Below the pieces are notes generated by a model. The model was not told the origin of the DNA, ran no database searches, and saw only the letters and a program-made list of their open reading frames with translations. From positions 1 to 64,000 of the forward strand of contig PDRJ01000029.1 of assembly GCA_002748065.1 (NCBI GenBank): a stretch of 64,000 bases of DNA, given 5' to 3'. Positions 17,062-25,709 of the stretch are shown here, one piece after another. Made by a program: the position numbers and the translations under genes. This DNA is from Bacteroidota bacterium (GTDB lineage: Bacteria > Bacteroidota > Bacteroidia > Bacteroidales > BM520). Numbering within the stretch: the first letter of the stretch is position 1; each line of letters starts with the position of its first letter.

Positions 17062-18279
17062 ATGATACCTGATCTTAATACCCTATTCTCAGACCATGCC
17101 ATGCGCATGAAACGGTCAGCCATTCGTGAATGCTTAAAGCTCACCCAGCAACCGGACATCATCTCTTTTGCCGGAGGATTGCCGTCCAAAAGCTCTTTTC
17201 CCTACGACGACATTGCAAGGTTATCGGCAGAAGTCATTAAAGAGGAGGGAGCCGCAGCGCTTCAGTACTCCACCACAGAAGGCGATATGGAACTTCGTAA
17301 ACAGTTGTTAAAACGCTACCAGGCAGAGGGGTTGGATCACATCACCACGGATAATATCGTAATCACAACGGCCTCCCAGCAGAGCCTCGACCTGCTGGGA
17401 AAGATCCTTATTAACCCGGGAGACAAGATCATCTGTGGTTTGCCTAGCTACCTGGGAGGGCTCAGTGCCTTCTCCGTATATGGACCGGAGCTTGTGGGCA
17501 TTGAACTGGATCAGTACGGTATGCGATCCGATCAACTCGAACACACACTGGAAGCCATGCGAGAAGCCGGCGAGAGACCCAAGTTCATCTACGTCATTCC
17601 CGACTTCCAAAACCCCGCCGGCATCACCATGCCGGAATTCCGAAGAAAAGAGATTATCGCTCTGGCACACAAATATAATGTCTTGATCATAGAAGACAGC
17701 CCCTATCGGGAGATACGCTTCGAGGGCACCCCACCAAAGATGATGCACGCCCTGGATCAATCAGGCCATGTCATTACCTTGGGGACCTTCTCAAAGATCT
17801 TCTGCCCAGGATTCAGAATTGGTTGGATCATCGCCCACCGAGAAATTCTGGACAAATTTGTGCAAGCCAAACAAACCGCAGACCTCTGCACCTCCTCCTT
17901 CTTACAAAAAATCGCCGCAAGATACCTCGAACAGGGGCTCTTCGAAAAGAACCTGGTCCGCATTATTGCCGAGTATAAGGCTAAAAAAGAGAACATGATT
18001 CGCAACCTTGAGACCTACATGCCCGAGGGGGTCACCTGGACCAATCCAGAGGGAGGGCTTTTCCTCTTTGTCTACCTGCCCAAAACACTGAATGCAGAAG
18101 AACTTTTCCCCAAGGCCATTGAAAAGAAAGTAGCCTTTATCAAGGGGGATGTCTTCCACTGCAATGGTTCAGGAACCAATACCATACGTATTAACTTCTC
18201 TTTTGTGGATGAAGCAACCAATACGGAAGGGGTTAAACGAATGGGCGAAGTTATTAAGGAGGCATTATCCCATCCATAA
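17062..18279 (+). CDS. PLP-dependent aminotransferase, class I/II (LysN/2-aminoadipate type)
   Basis: A 405-residue fold-type I aminotransferase. The Schiff-base lysine is Lys245 in GTFSKIFCPGFRIGW; DFQNPAG (about 181-187) and EDSPYREIRF give the cofactor Asn and Asp/Tyr contacts. The N-terminal IISFAGGLPSKSSFP and QYSTTEGDMELR are the hallmarks of the subgroup containing alpha-aminoadipate aminotransferase and aromatic/branched-chain enzymes. It carries out transamination in the cytosol; the exact amino acid is not evident. It sits next to aroC but is transcribed divergently, so a link to aromatic amino acids is possible but unproven. Confidence 0.88.
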   Translation: MIPDLNTLFSDHAMRMKRSAIRECLKLTQQPDIISFAGGLPSKSSFPYDDIARLSAEVIKEEGAAALQYSTTEGDMELRKQLLKRYQAEGLDHITTDNIVITTASQQSLDLLGKILINPGDKIICGLPSYLGGLSAFSVYGPELVGIELDQYGMRSDQLEHTLEAMREAGERPKFIYVIPDFQNPAGITMPEFRRKEIIALAHKYNVLIIEDSPYREIRFEGTPPKMMHALDQSGHVITLGTFSKIFCPGFRIGWIIAHREILDKFVQAKQTADLCTSSFLQKIAARYLEQGLFEKNLVRIIAEYKAKKENMIRNLETYMPEGVTWTNPEGGLFLFVYLPKTLNAEELFPKAIEKKVAFIKGDVFHCNGSGTNTIRINFSFVDEATNTEGVKRMGEVIKEALSHP

Positions 18280-18397
18280 AGAAGGTTAACCATGTTTATT
18301 GCTGTTTTTTAAACACTTAACACCGGCTCTTGTCAGCCCAAACCAAACAAAGAAAAACGGATAACATGCCCATGACGGTAAAAAAAGATACAACGGC

Positions 18398-18503
18398 ATG
18401 ATTATGGCGTTGGAAGACGGAAGTTGGAAGTTGAGCGACATTTTTTTTACGAACGTTGTAGTGAAACCAAGCCAGAGGCTAACAACCAAAAGCCAAGGGC
18501 TAC
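18398..18503 (+). repeat. Diverged single copy of the 5' tandem-array unit
   Basis: ATGATTATGGCG, GGAAGACGGAAGTTG, GAACGTTGTAGTG and AGAGGCTAACAACC line up in order with the array unit at 1-600. It immediately precedes the ATG of the next gene and accounts for the ORF-track N-terminal extension from 18424. Confidence 0.65.
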
Positions 18504-18516
18504 AAAACAGAAACAG

Positions 18517-19938
18517 ATGAAATTAAAGAACATCCTATACACCCTCCTCTTTGTGGGGCTTTTTAGCTCCAATGCGTTGGCTCAAAAGGGGGGGTACTCT
18601 ATTCATATTTCCATTGATGGCATCAGCGACACCCTCGCCTATCTGGCCTTCTACATGGGCGATAAAATTTACGTGAAGGATACGGCAATCGTAGAAAAAG
18701 GAGCTCTAACCTTCGAAAACGACTCAGACACGCTAAAAGGCGGGGTCTACATCTTAGCAGGACAGGCAAGCAATAAATATTTTGACTTTCTGATCAATGA
18801 GAACACCCACTTCTCCTTAAAGACCTCCATAGACAATCTAGTGGAGGAGATGGAGGTTGAGAACTCCCCGGAGAACGCACTCTTCTACTCGTACATCGCG
18901 CGTCTTAATAAAGCACAAGAGGAGCGAATCACCTTCGACAAGCTACTGGAGAGGGAGAATACCCCCAAGGATTCCATTGCCTACGCCCACAAACAACTTT
19001 CATTAATTAATGAACGGGTAGATTCCATCAGGAATACCATGATTGAAACCCATAAGGGTACCTTCTTCTCCAGCTTGATCCGTTCGACCATCCCTGCCGA
19101 GATCCCACCACTTCCTCTCCTACCGGACGGCTCTCCGGACTCATCACAACTATGGTACCTTTACAAATCCTCTTTCTGGGATCACTACGATCTCAGTGAC
19201 GACAAAATTCTCAGAACTCCTGAGTTCACGAAAAAGGTGGATAACTATTTTGACAATGTGGTTTTCCAACACCCAGACTCCCTCTCCGTGGCCATTGATG
19301 CCTTTATTGCAAAAACAGAAGGAACTGAGGATCTATACAAATACCTGATATGGGACCTCACCTTTAAATACGAACGTCCTAAGATTATGGGATTGGACGA
19401 GGTTTATGTACACATGGCAAAGCGCTATTACGAAAGCGGCATTGACACCTGGAACAACCCCACCGTCGTAAAAAATATCATTGATAAAGCCCATAAGATC
19501 GAGCCCTTACTGCTAGGAAAAAAAGCCCCCAACCTTATCCTTATGGATACGCTCAACAATCTGGTTCAATTGTATCAGGTAAAGGCCCGGTACACTCTTG
19601 TTTTCTTCTGGGAACCCGATTGTGGACATTGCAAAAAGGAGGTACCCCACACGAAAAAGCTCTATACCGATTTTAAAGATAAATATGATTTTCAAATTTA
19701 TGCAGTCTGTTGCGACACCTCCTTCCGTAAGATGAAGCGATACATTACGAAAAATCAATTAAACTGGATCAATGTCAACGGTTATTATAGTGCTTCAGGC
19801 GATTTCCATGACCTCTATGATGTCTATTCAACTCCGGTAATGTACCTTCTGGATGAAGAGAAGAAAATCGTCGCAAAGCATCTATTATCCGAAGATATTC
19901 AATTACTTATAGAAGATTTGGAGAAACGAAAAGAGTAA
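18517..19938 (+). CDS. Secreted TlpA-like thioredoxin-fold protein with DUF5106-type N-terminus
   Basis: A 473-residue exported protein with signal peptide (MKLKNILYTLLFVGLFSSNA). The N-terminal part has the DUF4369-like beta fold (KIYVKDTAIVEKGALTF), the central helical part resembles DUF5106, and the C-terminal 130 residues are a thioredoxin fold with active site CGHC in EPDCGHCKKEVP and cis-Pro TPVMYLL. It is predicted to act as a periplasmic or surface thiol-disulfide protein. The upstream extension is rejected because it is made of repeat sequence. It is one of three such paralogues in the window; it stands alone here, and the CGHC centre is more oxidase-like than CGPC. Confidence 0.8.
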   Translation: MKLKNILYTLLFVGLFSSNALAQKGGYSIHISIDGISDTLAYLAFYMGDKIYVKDTAIVEKGALTFENDSDTLKGGVYILAGQASNKYFDFLINENTHFSLKTSIDNLVEEMEVENSPENALFYSYIARLNKAQEERITFDKLLERENTPKDSIAYAHKQLSLINERVDSIRNTMIETHKGTFFSSLIRSTIPAEIPPLPLLPDGSPDSSQLWYLYKSSFWDHYDLSDDKILRTPEFTKKVDNYFDNVVFQHPDSLSVAIDAFIAKTEGTEDLYKYLIWDLTFKYERPKIMGLDEVYVHMAKRYYESGIDTWNNPTVVKNIIDKAHKIEPLLLGKKAPNLILMDTLNNLVQLYQVKARYTLVFFWEPDCGHCKKEVPHTKKLYTDFKDKYDFQIYAVCCDTSFRKMKRYITKNQLNWINVNGYYSASGDFHDLYDVYSTPVMYLLDEEKKIVAKHLLSEDIQLLIEDLEKRKE

Positions 19939-19978
19939 CTCCTCACCAAAATACCAATACGCCATTAACCCCACACCT

Positions 19979-21529
19979 ATGACAACTTTCACTCCCCATG
20001 ATATCCAGGCCATCACCTCACACGGGCTCACCCCCCAGCAGGTAGAACAGCAGATTCAACAATTCCAACAGGGTTTTCCCCACGCATCGTTACAAGAAGC
20101 AGCGACAGTAGGAAACGGCATCATCCGACTCTCCCCAACGGAAGCCCAAGAACTTGCAGAAGCCTATCAAGAGCTTATCCAAGCCGAAGAGGTCGTTAAA
20201 TTTGTCCCCGCCTCCGGGGCAGCCTCCCGAATGTTCAAACAACTCTTTGCCTTCTCCGAATCCTTTTCCGGCACACCGGAGGATTATGAAGCGTTGATGG
20301 CGGATCAAACACCAGAGTCCATGTTCTATCTCCTGGACAACCTCAAAGAGTTGAGCTTCTTCCCGGCTCTTGAGCAGGCCATGTCCAAAGACAACCTCAA
20401 CATCAACGATGTGATGGCCTCCAAGGATTACAAAACTGTCGTTGACTATATCCTGGAAGAGAAAGGGCTGGGGTACGGATCGCTCCCCAAGGGATTGATC
20501 CTGTTTCACCAATATGAACACGAGGTACGCCTGGCCTTTGAGGAGCACATTGTGGAGGGCTATCACTACTGCCGGAATGGGGAGCGGATAAATCTCCACT
20601 TCACCGTATCTCCGGAGCATCTAGCCCTTTTTCAGGAACAGGCAGCACAACTCCAAACGAAATACAAAAATCAATACGGCTTTGCACCGGAGATCCATTT
20701 CTCCACCCAAAAACCCTCCACCGATACCGTAGCTGTAAACCCGGACAACACCCTATTCCGCAATGAGGCGGGAGAGCCTCTCTTTAGACCCGGCGGACAC
20801 GGCGCCCTCATCGAAAACCTCAACGACCTGAAAGCGGGATTAGTCTTTATTAAAAACATTGACAACGTGGTACCCGATAGGCTCAAGGAGGACACCTACC
20901 TTTACAAAAAGGCCTGCGGCGCCATGTTGTTACAACTTCGAAATCAAGCCTTCAAATACCTTGAAGATCTTGAGAAAGAGTCTCTCTCAGCGCAGGATCT
21001 TGAAACCATTTACCGATGGAGTACCACACAACTATTTACGGAAAAGCAGCCCGATTTTCAATCGCTCTCACAGGAAGAGAAACGCATGCTCCTCAAAACA
21101 GCCTTAAATCGTCCCATAAGAATCTGCGGAATGGTTAAAAATGAAGGCGAACCCGGAGGAGGACCTTTCCTTGTGACCAATGAAGCAGGCCACACCTCCT
21201 TACAAATTGTGGAGAGTGCTCAGATAGACCTCTCCAAAGAGGATCAGCAAAAGATTGTGGCCAGCGCAACGCACTTCAACCCGGTAGACCTCATCTGTAG
21301 TTATACCGATTACAAAGGAAAGCCCTTCAACCTCAAGGAGTATGTGGATCATAACACCGGCTTTATCTCCGAAAAATCAAAGGATGGCAAACCCTTAAAA
21401 GCGCTGGAGTTGCCCGGACTCTGGAACGGAGCTATGGCTCATTGGAACACCCTCTTTGTAGAGGTTCCTATCACCACTTTTAATCCAGTGAAGACGGTCA
21501 ATGACCTTTTACGGCCGCAACATCGCTAA
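19979..21529 (+). CDS. DUF4301 family protein
   Basis: A 516-residue cytosolic protein recognised as DUF4301, a Bacteroidota-centred family of unknown function. The distinctive block VVKFVPASGAASRMFKQL (about 66-83) has the look of a nucleotide-sugar or phosphate-binding loop, and later blocks are GHGALIENLNDL, IDNVVPDR and NEGEPGGGPF. The arrangement recalls nucleotidyltransferase-like folds, but no activity is established. It begins 40 bases after the TlpA-like gene and ends at its own terminator. Confidence 0.8.
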   Translation: MTTFTPHDIQAITSHGLTPQQVEQQIQQFQQGFPHASLQEAATVGNGIIRLSPTEAQELAEAYQELIQAEEVVKFVPASGAASRMFKQLFAFSESFSGTPEDYEALMADQTPESMFYLLDNLKELSFFPALEQAMSKDNLNINDVMASKDYKTVVDYILEEKGLGYGSLPKGLILFHQYEHEVRLAFEEHIVEGYHYCRNGERINLHFTVSPEHLALFQEQAAQLQTKYKNQYGFAPEIHFSTQKPSTDTVAVNPDNTLFRNEAGEPLFRPGGHGALIENLNDLKAGLVFIKNIDNVVPDRLKEDTYLYKKACGAMLLQLRNQAFKYLEDLEKESLSAQDLETIYRWSTTQLFTEKQPDFQSLSQEEKRMLLKTALNRPIRICGMVKNEGEPGGGPFLVTNEAGHTSLQIVESAQIDLSKEDQQKIVASATHFNPVDLICSYTDYKGKPFNLKEYVDHNTGFISEKSKDGKPLKALELPGLWNGAMAHWNTLFVEVPITTFNPVKTVNDLLRPQHR

Positions 21530-21539
21530 GCTGATAGAT

Positions 21540-21574
21540 AAGAGGGAAAAAGGGTGATTTCCCCTCTTTTTTTA
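21540..21574 (+). terminator. Intrinsic terminator after DUF4301 gene
   Basis: Stem AAGAGGGAAA / TTTCCCCTCTT with one bulge, followed by seven T. Confidence 0.7.
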
Positions 21575-21602
21575 CAAAAACACAATTTATTTTGCCTTGC
21601 TC

Positions 21603-21634
21603 TTGGTTAAGACAAAATAAATGGCGTATATTTG
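21603..21634 (+). promoter_or_regulatory. Promoter of rplS (TTGG - TATATTTG)
   Basis: TTG at 21603, 21-base spacer, TATATTTG at 21627-21634. The element overlaps the ORF-track start codon of rplS (21621), which therefore cannot be the real start. Confidence 0.75.
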
Positions 21635-21674
21635 CACTCCTTTTGGGGAAGAAGTAATAAATATCTTGAAAGAG

Positions 21675-22028
21675 ATGAGCAAGAACGAGAATTTACAATA
21701 CATTGAGAGCTTGACAGAGATCAAGAGTTATCCTGAGTTTCAAGCTGGTGACACCATCACTGTCACCTACAAGATTATTGAAGGAAGCAAAGAGCGGTTA
21801 CAGAAATTTCAAGGGGTGGTACTGCAACGCCGGGGAAGTGGCAACACAGAGACCTTCACCGTACGAAAAATATCGGGAAATACGGGCGTTGAACGGATTT
21901 TCCCCATTGCAAGTCCCTTCATTCAAGAGATTAAAGTGAACAAATTCGGAAAGGTACGAAGAGCACGTATCTTCTACCTCCGAGGACTTAAAGGTAAAAA
22001 AGCGCGTATCAAAGAGCGCAGAAAATAA
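21675..22028 (+). CDS. rplS: 50S ribosomal protein L19
   Basis: From the chosen ATG the protein has 117 residues, the normal L19 length. [38 protein letters not shown] and [20 protein letters not shown] are the conserved L19 core. L19 sits at the 30S-50S interface. The longer ORF-track product ([12 protein letters not shown]) would be encoded by the promoter and leader, so it is rejected. The gene is flanked by a strong promoter and a strong terminator and is monocistronic, unlike the usual rpsP-rimM-trmD-rplS order. Confidence 0.96.
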   Translation: MSKNENLQYIESLTEIKSYPEFQAGDTITVTYKIIEGSKERLQKFQGVVLQRRGSGNTETFTVRKISGNTGVERIFPIASPFIQEIKVNKFGKVRRARIFYLRGLKGKKARIKERRK

Positions 22029-22050
22029 TAGCCCTGTCTATCAAGACTTA

Positions 22051-22097
22051 AAAAGCCTCGATCCGTTTTTTATACTGGATTGAGGCTTTTTTCTTTC
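22051..22097 (+). terminator. Intrinsic terminator after rplS
   Basis: A 14 bp stem AAAAGCCTCGATCC / GGATTGAGGCTTTT (one G-T) followed by TTCTTTCT. Confidence 0.85.
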
Positions 22098-22143
22098 TCC
22101 CATATCCACCTCCGGATGATTTGTTTTTCTCTCTTTCCTTTTC

Positions 22144-22151
22144 TATATTTG
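22144..22151 (+). promoter_or_regulatory. -7 element TATATTTG for the papain-like gene
   Basis: Perfect TAnnTTTG with TTTG about 20 bases upstream, 17 bases before ATG 22169. It excludes the ORF-track start at 22121. Confidence 0.65.
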
Positions 22152-22168
22152 CGAAAAATGAAACAATT

Positions 22169-23788
22169 ATGAAAAACATCTATCTTTTTTGGGTTATTCT
22201 GGCCTTTCCGATTCTTGCGTTTGCACAACTCCCTGATACCTATGACCTACGCAATGTGGATGGGGCTAGTTATGTCACCTCTGTAAAGAGCCAGCAAGGA
22301 GGAACCTGCTGGACACATGGCACCATGGCCTCCATAGAGGGCAACCTCATGATCACCAACATCTGGGAAGAATCAGGAGAGACGGGAGAGCCCGCTCTTG
22401 CTGAATATCATCTCGACTGGTGGAACGGTTTTAACCAGTATAATAACGACGACCTGACCCCTCCCTCGGGCTCGGGACTCGAAGTGCACATGGGCGGAGA
22501 CTACCGTGTAGCCACGGCCTACCTCTCCCGTGGGGAAGGTGCCGTGAGAGAGATCGACGGACAACAGTATGAGAATCCGCCACAACGCCATCTGGACTCT
22601 TACCACTATTTTTACCCCCGGACGGTGGAGTGGTATACCATAGGCGACAACCTTGAGAACATCAACACCATCAAGCAAAAAATCATGGACCATGGGGTCA
22701 TTGCAACCTGCATGTTCTATGACAATGCTTTTATCAACTGGGATTATATCCATTATCAACCCCCTACTGACCCTTCGGATCCCAATCACTCCGTAGCCAT
22801 TATAGGATGGGATGATAACTTGGTAACCCAAGCCCCGGAGCCGGGCGCATGGCTCTGTAAAAACTCCTGGGGTACCTGGTGGGGTAACAACGGATACTTC
22901 TGGATCTCTTACTACGATAAGCATGCCTGCCGAAACGTTGAGATGGGAGCCATCTCCTTCCAGGAGGTAGAACCTATGAAGTATGAAAAGGTCTTCTATC
23001 ACGACTACCACGGTTGGCGCGACCAACTGGAGGAAGTCACTACTGCAGCCAACCGTTTTGAGTTGAATGAAAATTGCATCCTGGAAGCTGTTAGCTTCTT
23101 CTCAAATGCTGAAAATGTGGACTATACCGTAACCATCTTCAAACAGATGGGAGAGGATGGACCGGAAGAAGCCCTTGCAGAGATAAGTGGAAACATTGAA
23201 CATATTGGGTTCCATACATTCGACTTACCGGAGTCTGTAGAGCTTATGGACATGTCGGAGTTTGTAATACAACTGGAACTCTCCGATGGCGGAATCCCTT
23301 ACGACAGAACCTCTGATATCCCCGTACTTCTGGGTGCTCCCAACAGACGAACCATCGTAGAATCAACAGCAGCAGAGAATCAAAGTTTTTACCTCAACCC
23401 CGAAGATGGCTTGTGGAAAGACTTCTATAATTACGAAGATCCTTCAGGATATGAACATACTGGTAACTTCTGTATCAAGGGACTCTGCACGACCAAGGGT
23501 GTAGGAGTGAACCGCTACTCCTCAACCAAGGAGAATTTAAAGGTTTATCCAAATCCTGTGGAGTCGATACTGAACCTCACCTTCGATATGGAGAGCGCAG
23601 GCCACGCCGTTGTGATCATCACGGATATGGCAGGACGGCAAGTTGCCGACATCTCCACCTCGGTAACGCAAGGAAACAATACCCTTACCATGGCCATTGA
23701 CCGTTCTACCATTAAACCGGGATTTTATACTATTCGTGTGGAGAATGAAACACATGTCATTTCTCGCAGTAGCATAATCGTTAAATAA
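22169..23788 (+). CDS. Secreted papain-like (C1) cysteine peptidase with T9SS sorting domain
   Basis: A 539-residue exported protein. A signal peptide (IYLFWVILAFPILAFA) is followed by a C1A-type catalytic domain with all key residues visible: Gln-Cys in QQGGTCWTHG, His in NHSVAIIGWDD and Asn in KNSWGTWWG. There is no obvious long propeptide. A beta-rich domain follows, and the last 85 residues (VYPNPVESILNLTF through YTIRVENETHVISRSSIIVK) are a type A Por sorting domain, so the enzyme should be exported by type IX secretion and attached to or released from the cell surface. Between its own promoter and terminator, it is monocistronic. Confidence 0.9.
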   Translation: MKNIYLFWVILAFPILAFAQLPDTYDLRNVDGASYVTSVKSQQGGTCWTHGTMASIEGNLMITNIWEESGETGEPALAEYHLDWWNGFNQYNNDDLTPPSGSGLEVHMGGDYRVATAYLSRGEGAVREIDGQQYENPPQRHLDSYHYFYPRTVEWYTIGDNLENINTIKQKIMDHGVIATCMFYDNAFINWDYIHYQPPTDPSDPNHSVAIIGWDDNLVTQAPEPGAWLCKNSWGTWWGNNGYFWISYYDKHACRNVEMGAISFQEVEPMKYEKVFYHDYHGWRDQLEEVTTAANRFELNENCILEAVSFFSNAENVDYTVTIFKQMGEDGPEEALAEISGNIEHIGFHTFDLPESVELMDMSEFVIQLELSDGGIPYDRTSDIPVLLGAPNRRTIVESTAAENQSFYLNPEDGLWKDFYNYEDPSGYEHTGNFCIKGLCTTKGVGVNRYSSTKENLKVYPNPVESILNLTFDMESAGHAVVIITDMAGRQVADISTSVTQGNNTLTMAIDRSTIKPGFYTIRVENETHVISRSSIIVK

Positions 23789-23811
23789 GGAAATCCCCCA
23801 ATCCACATAAA

Positions 23812-23848
23812 AAAGTGCAGAAGAGAAAATCTTCTGCACTTTCTTTTT
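23812..23848 (+). terminator. Intrinsic terminator after the papain-like gene
   Basis: Perfect 12 bp stem AAAGTGCAGAAG / CTTCTGCACTTT followed by CTTTTT. Confidence 0.85.
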
Positions 23849-23873
23849 ACCTGAGTTTGGTCTTCAACGAGCT

Positions 23874-24010
23874 AGAGTCTGTCTATAAAGTCCGACCTCT
23901 TCGTTACGCTTGTCTTCCAACGGGTCATTTACCCTGGTAAACTCACCTATTTCAGCCTTTGCAGGCCTCGAATTCGAAAGTTCTACACAGTCGCTGCTCA
24001 AAACGCTGAT
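23874..24010 (+). repeat. Dispersed MITE-like repeat, copy E
   Basis: TAGAGTCTGTCTATAAAGTCCGAC at the left; the core TTTCAGCCTTTGCAGGCCTC and CTGCTCAAAACGCTGA at the right. The right terminal repeat has decayed after CTGAT. Confidence 0.8.
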
Positions 24011-24051
24011 ACAAAAGGGATCGCTTTTTTATCAAATCCAGGTTCCCAGGA

Positions 24052-24780
24052 CTACTCTTCCCGGTCGTCGGGCTCTTCCAACGGTTTCCCCATCCGATAC
24101 TCCTGCTCCTTCACAAGCACCCCCTCCTCATCATAGAAAAACCATTTCCCATGTTTCAGGTTATGGATATAGGATCCATGGATCATAACCTTCCCATTGG
24201 GGTGGAAGTACATGGATTCTCCCTCAAGAAGTCCGTTGCGATACATTCCTTTCAATTTCAGACTCCCATCCGTGAAATATTGCTTCCAGGGCCCACTCTT
24301 CTTATCCTCTTCGTAGGAGGTCTCTTCATTCAACGTTCCATCATAGTAATAGACTTTCCAGACCCCCACTTTCTTCCCTTCGTCATAATACTCTTCACTA
24401 ATCATTTGTCCCTCCTCGTCATAAAATCGCCAATACCCATGCCGCTTCTTACGAAGGTAAGATCCCTCCGACATAAGCATTCCCTTACGATTAAAGATTT
24501 TGGAAAGAGCCTCCCGTGAAACCTCTTCACTACCATAAATAAGTTGTGCCTTCTTCATGCCATTATCAAAATAGTAATTGAAGGTATCAACGGGCAAATC
24601 ATTTAAAAAAGTACCCGTATAAACCAACCGGCCATTGGCATCATATTTTTCCCATTTCCCCTGTTTCAAGCCATTGGAATCTACCATATTGGGTGCTTTT
24701 TGAGCCTCACCCTCTAAGGCAATACACAGCAGAAGAACCAATACCAACAATGTTTTTCCTATCATGGTAACTCTATCCAT
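24052..24780 (-). CDS. Secreted MORN-like/YwqK repeat protein
   Basis: About 242 residues. A signal peptide (KTLLVLVLLLCIALEGEA) is followed by at least seven tandem YwqK/MORN_2 repeats of the form GxWxxYxxxG, for example GKWEKYDANG, GYWRFYDEEG, GVWKVYYYDG and GKWFFYDEEG. Such proteins are often labelled antitoxin YwqK, but the repeat is structural and no toxin gene is near; the export signal also argues against a cytosolic antitoxin. Translation from 24780 (or 24765) is chosen because the ORF-track start lies upstream of the -7 element. Divergent from recR. Confidence 0.8.
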   Translation of the reverse strand: MDRVTMIGKTLLVLVLLLCIALEGEAQKAPNMVDSNGLKQGKWEKYDANGRLVYTGTFLNDLPVDTFNYYFDNGMKKAQLIYGSEEVSREALSKIFNRKGMLMSEGSYLRKKRHGYWRFYDEEGQMISEEYYDEGKKVGVWKVYYYDGTLNEETSYEEDKKSGPWKQYFTDGSLKLKGMYRNGLLEGESMYFHPNGKVMIHGSYIHNLKHGKWFFYDEEGVLVKEQEYRMGKPLEEPDDREE

Positions 24781-24789
24781 CAGATTCTG

Positions 24790-24808
24790 TAATTTTGCAT
24801 CAAAATTA
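24790..24808. promoter_or_regulatory. Mirror-image -7 elements between ywqK-like gene and recR
   Basis: TAATTTTG-CAT-CAAAATTA: a perfect TAnnTTTG on the plus strand (24790-24797) and another on the minus strand (24801-24808), separated by three bases. The plus one would serve recR, the minus one the YwqK-like gene. A minus-strand TTTG is present about 17 bases upstream; a plus-strand -33 is not obvious. Confidence 0.5.
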
Positions 24809-24838
24809 ATATAACGAAACACAAACAAAAATATTATA

Positions 24839-25465
24839 GTGAATCAAATTCCTTCAAAATATGTGCAAGAGGCCGTTAATGCGCTCTCCAGGCTCCCCGG
24901 GATTGGAAAAAAGAGTGCGCTAAGGTTGGCACTGCACCTTCTCAAGGGAGAGGAAAGAGAGGCGGAGTTCTTAGGCGAGGCGCTCATAAAATTGAGAAAA
25001 GAGACACAATACTGCAATACTTGCCACAACTTATCAGATCAGGAAGAGTGCGAGATCTGTGCCAATCCCCTACGCGATGACGCCATCCTATGTGTGGTGG
25101 AGGATGTACGGGACTTTTTAGCCATTGAAAACACCGGACAATATAAAGGGCTCTACCACATTCTGGGAGGAGTCATCTCTCCCATGGAAGGAGTCAACCC
25201 CATGGATCTAAACATTACCTCTCTCATTGAGCGCATTGAAGGGGGAGGCATCAAAGAGATTATTCTGGCGCTGCCCACCACAGTGGAAGGCGATACCACA
25301 AGCTACTACCTCTACAAGAGGTTACAAAAGATGAACGTTGAGGTAACCACTATAGCGCGCGGCGTTGCCATTGGTGATGACCTTGAATACACGGACGAAG
25401 TGACCTTAGGACGCAGTATTCGCTTTCGCGTACCCTATAAAGAGTCTTCAAAAAGCTCCAGTTGA
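24839..25465 (+). CDS. recR: Recombination protein RecR
   Basis: A 208-residue RecR, which with RecO and RecF loads RecA at gaps. The helix-hairpin-helix LSRLPGIGKKSALRLALHLL is at the N-terminus, followed by the four-cysteine zinc finger CNTC...CEIC, and the Toprim domain with LCVVEDVRDFLAIENT and the YHILGGVISPMEGV block. The start codon is GTG. The last 31 bases overlap a convergent small gene. It is not linked to dnaX or ybaB as in many other bacteria. Confidence 0.96.
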   Translation: MNQIPSKYVQEAVNALSRLPGIGKKSALRLALHLLKGEEREAEFLGEALIKLRKETQYCNTCHNLSDQEECEICANPLRDDAILCVVEDVRDFLAIENTGQYKGLYHILGGVISPMEGVNPMDLNITSLIERIEGGGIKEIILALPTTVEGDTTSYYLYKRLQKMNVEVTTIARGVAIGDDLEYTDEVTLGRSIRFRVPYKESSKSSS

Positions 25466-25680
25466 TTCGCAATGGGAACCTTCTCCGGCGGATTATCAGC
25501 ATACAACTCTATATAGGGATAGATCGCACGCTTTATCACCTTTATGGGGGTTGTATGATAGGCCTGACAATAGTTTTTCAGCGACCGCATCTGCCGTGAA
25601 GAGAGCTTAAATGTAATCGACTTGAATTTTGTTCTTCTTTTTCTTCTAAAACGCATAACCATTACCTTCAGGAGTTCCAA
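25435..25680 (-). CDS. Small conserved basic protein of unknown function
   Basis: 81 residues, strongly basic at the N-terminus (RFRRKRRTKFKSITFKL), then a ribbon-helix-helix-like segment (SSRQMRSLKNYCQAYHTTPIKVIKRAI) and an acidic tail with NQLELFEDSL. I associate this pattern with small Bacteroidota proteins of unknown role, and the sequence organisation looks like real coding rather than a shadow. It overlaps the end of recR tail to tail by 31 bases and starts 29 bases downstream of the stop of the minus-strand TlpA-like gene, so it may be co-transcribed with it. DNA binding is only an inference. Confidence 0.6.
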   Translation of the reverse strand: MELLKVMVMRFRRKRRTKFKSITFKLSSRQMRSLKNYCQAYHTTPIKVIKRAIYPYIELYADNPPEKVPIANQLELFEDSL

Positions 25681-25709
25681 AGGTACTATTTTTTCAAAAG
25701 AAAAGAAAT

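Noticed and set aside
21621-21674. N-terminal extension [12 protein letters not shown] of L19
   Set aside because: It is encoded by the promoter (TATATTTG) and leader; L19 has normal length from 21675.
23910-24188. 92-codon ORF beginning in repeat copy E
   Set aside because: Half repeat sequence, half antisense to the YwqK-like gene.
24052-24780. Antitoxin annotation for the YwqK-like protein
   Set aside because: It has a signal peptide and no toxin partner; the repeats are structural MORN-like repeats.
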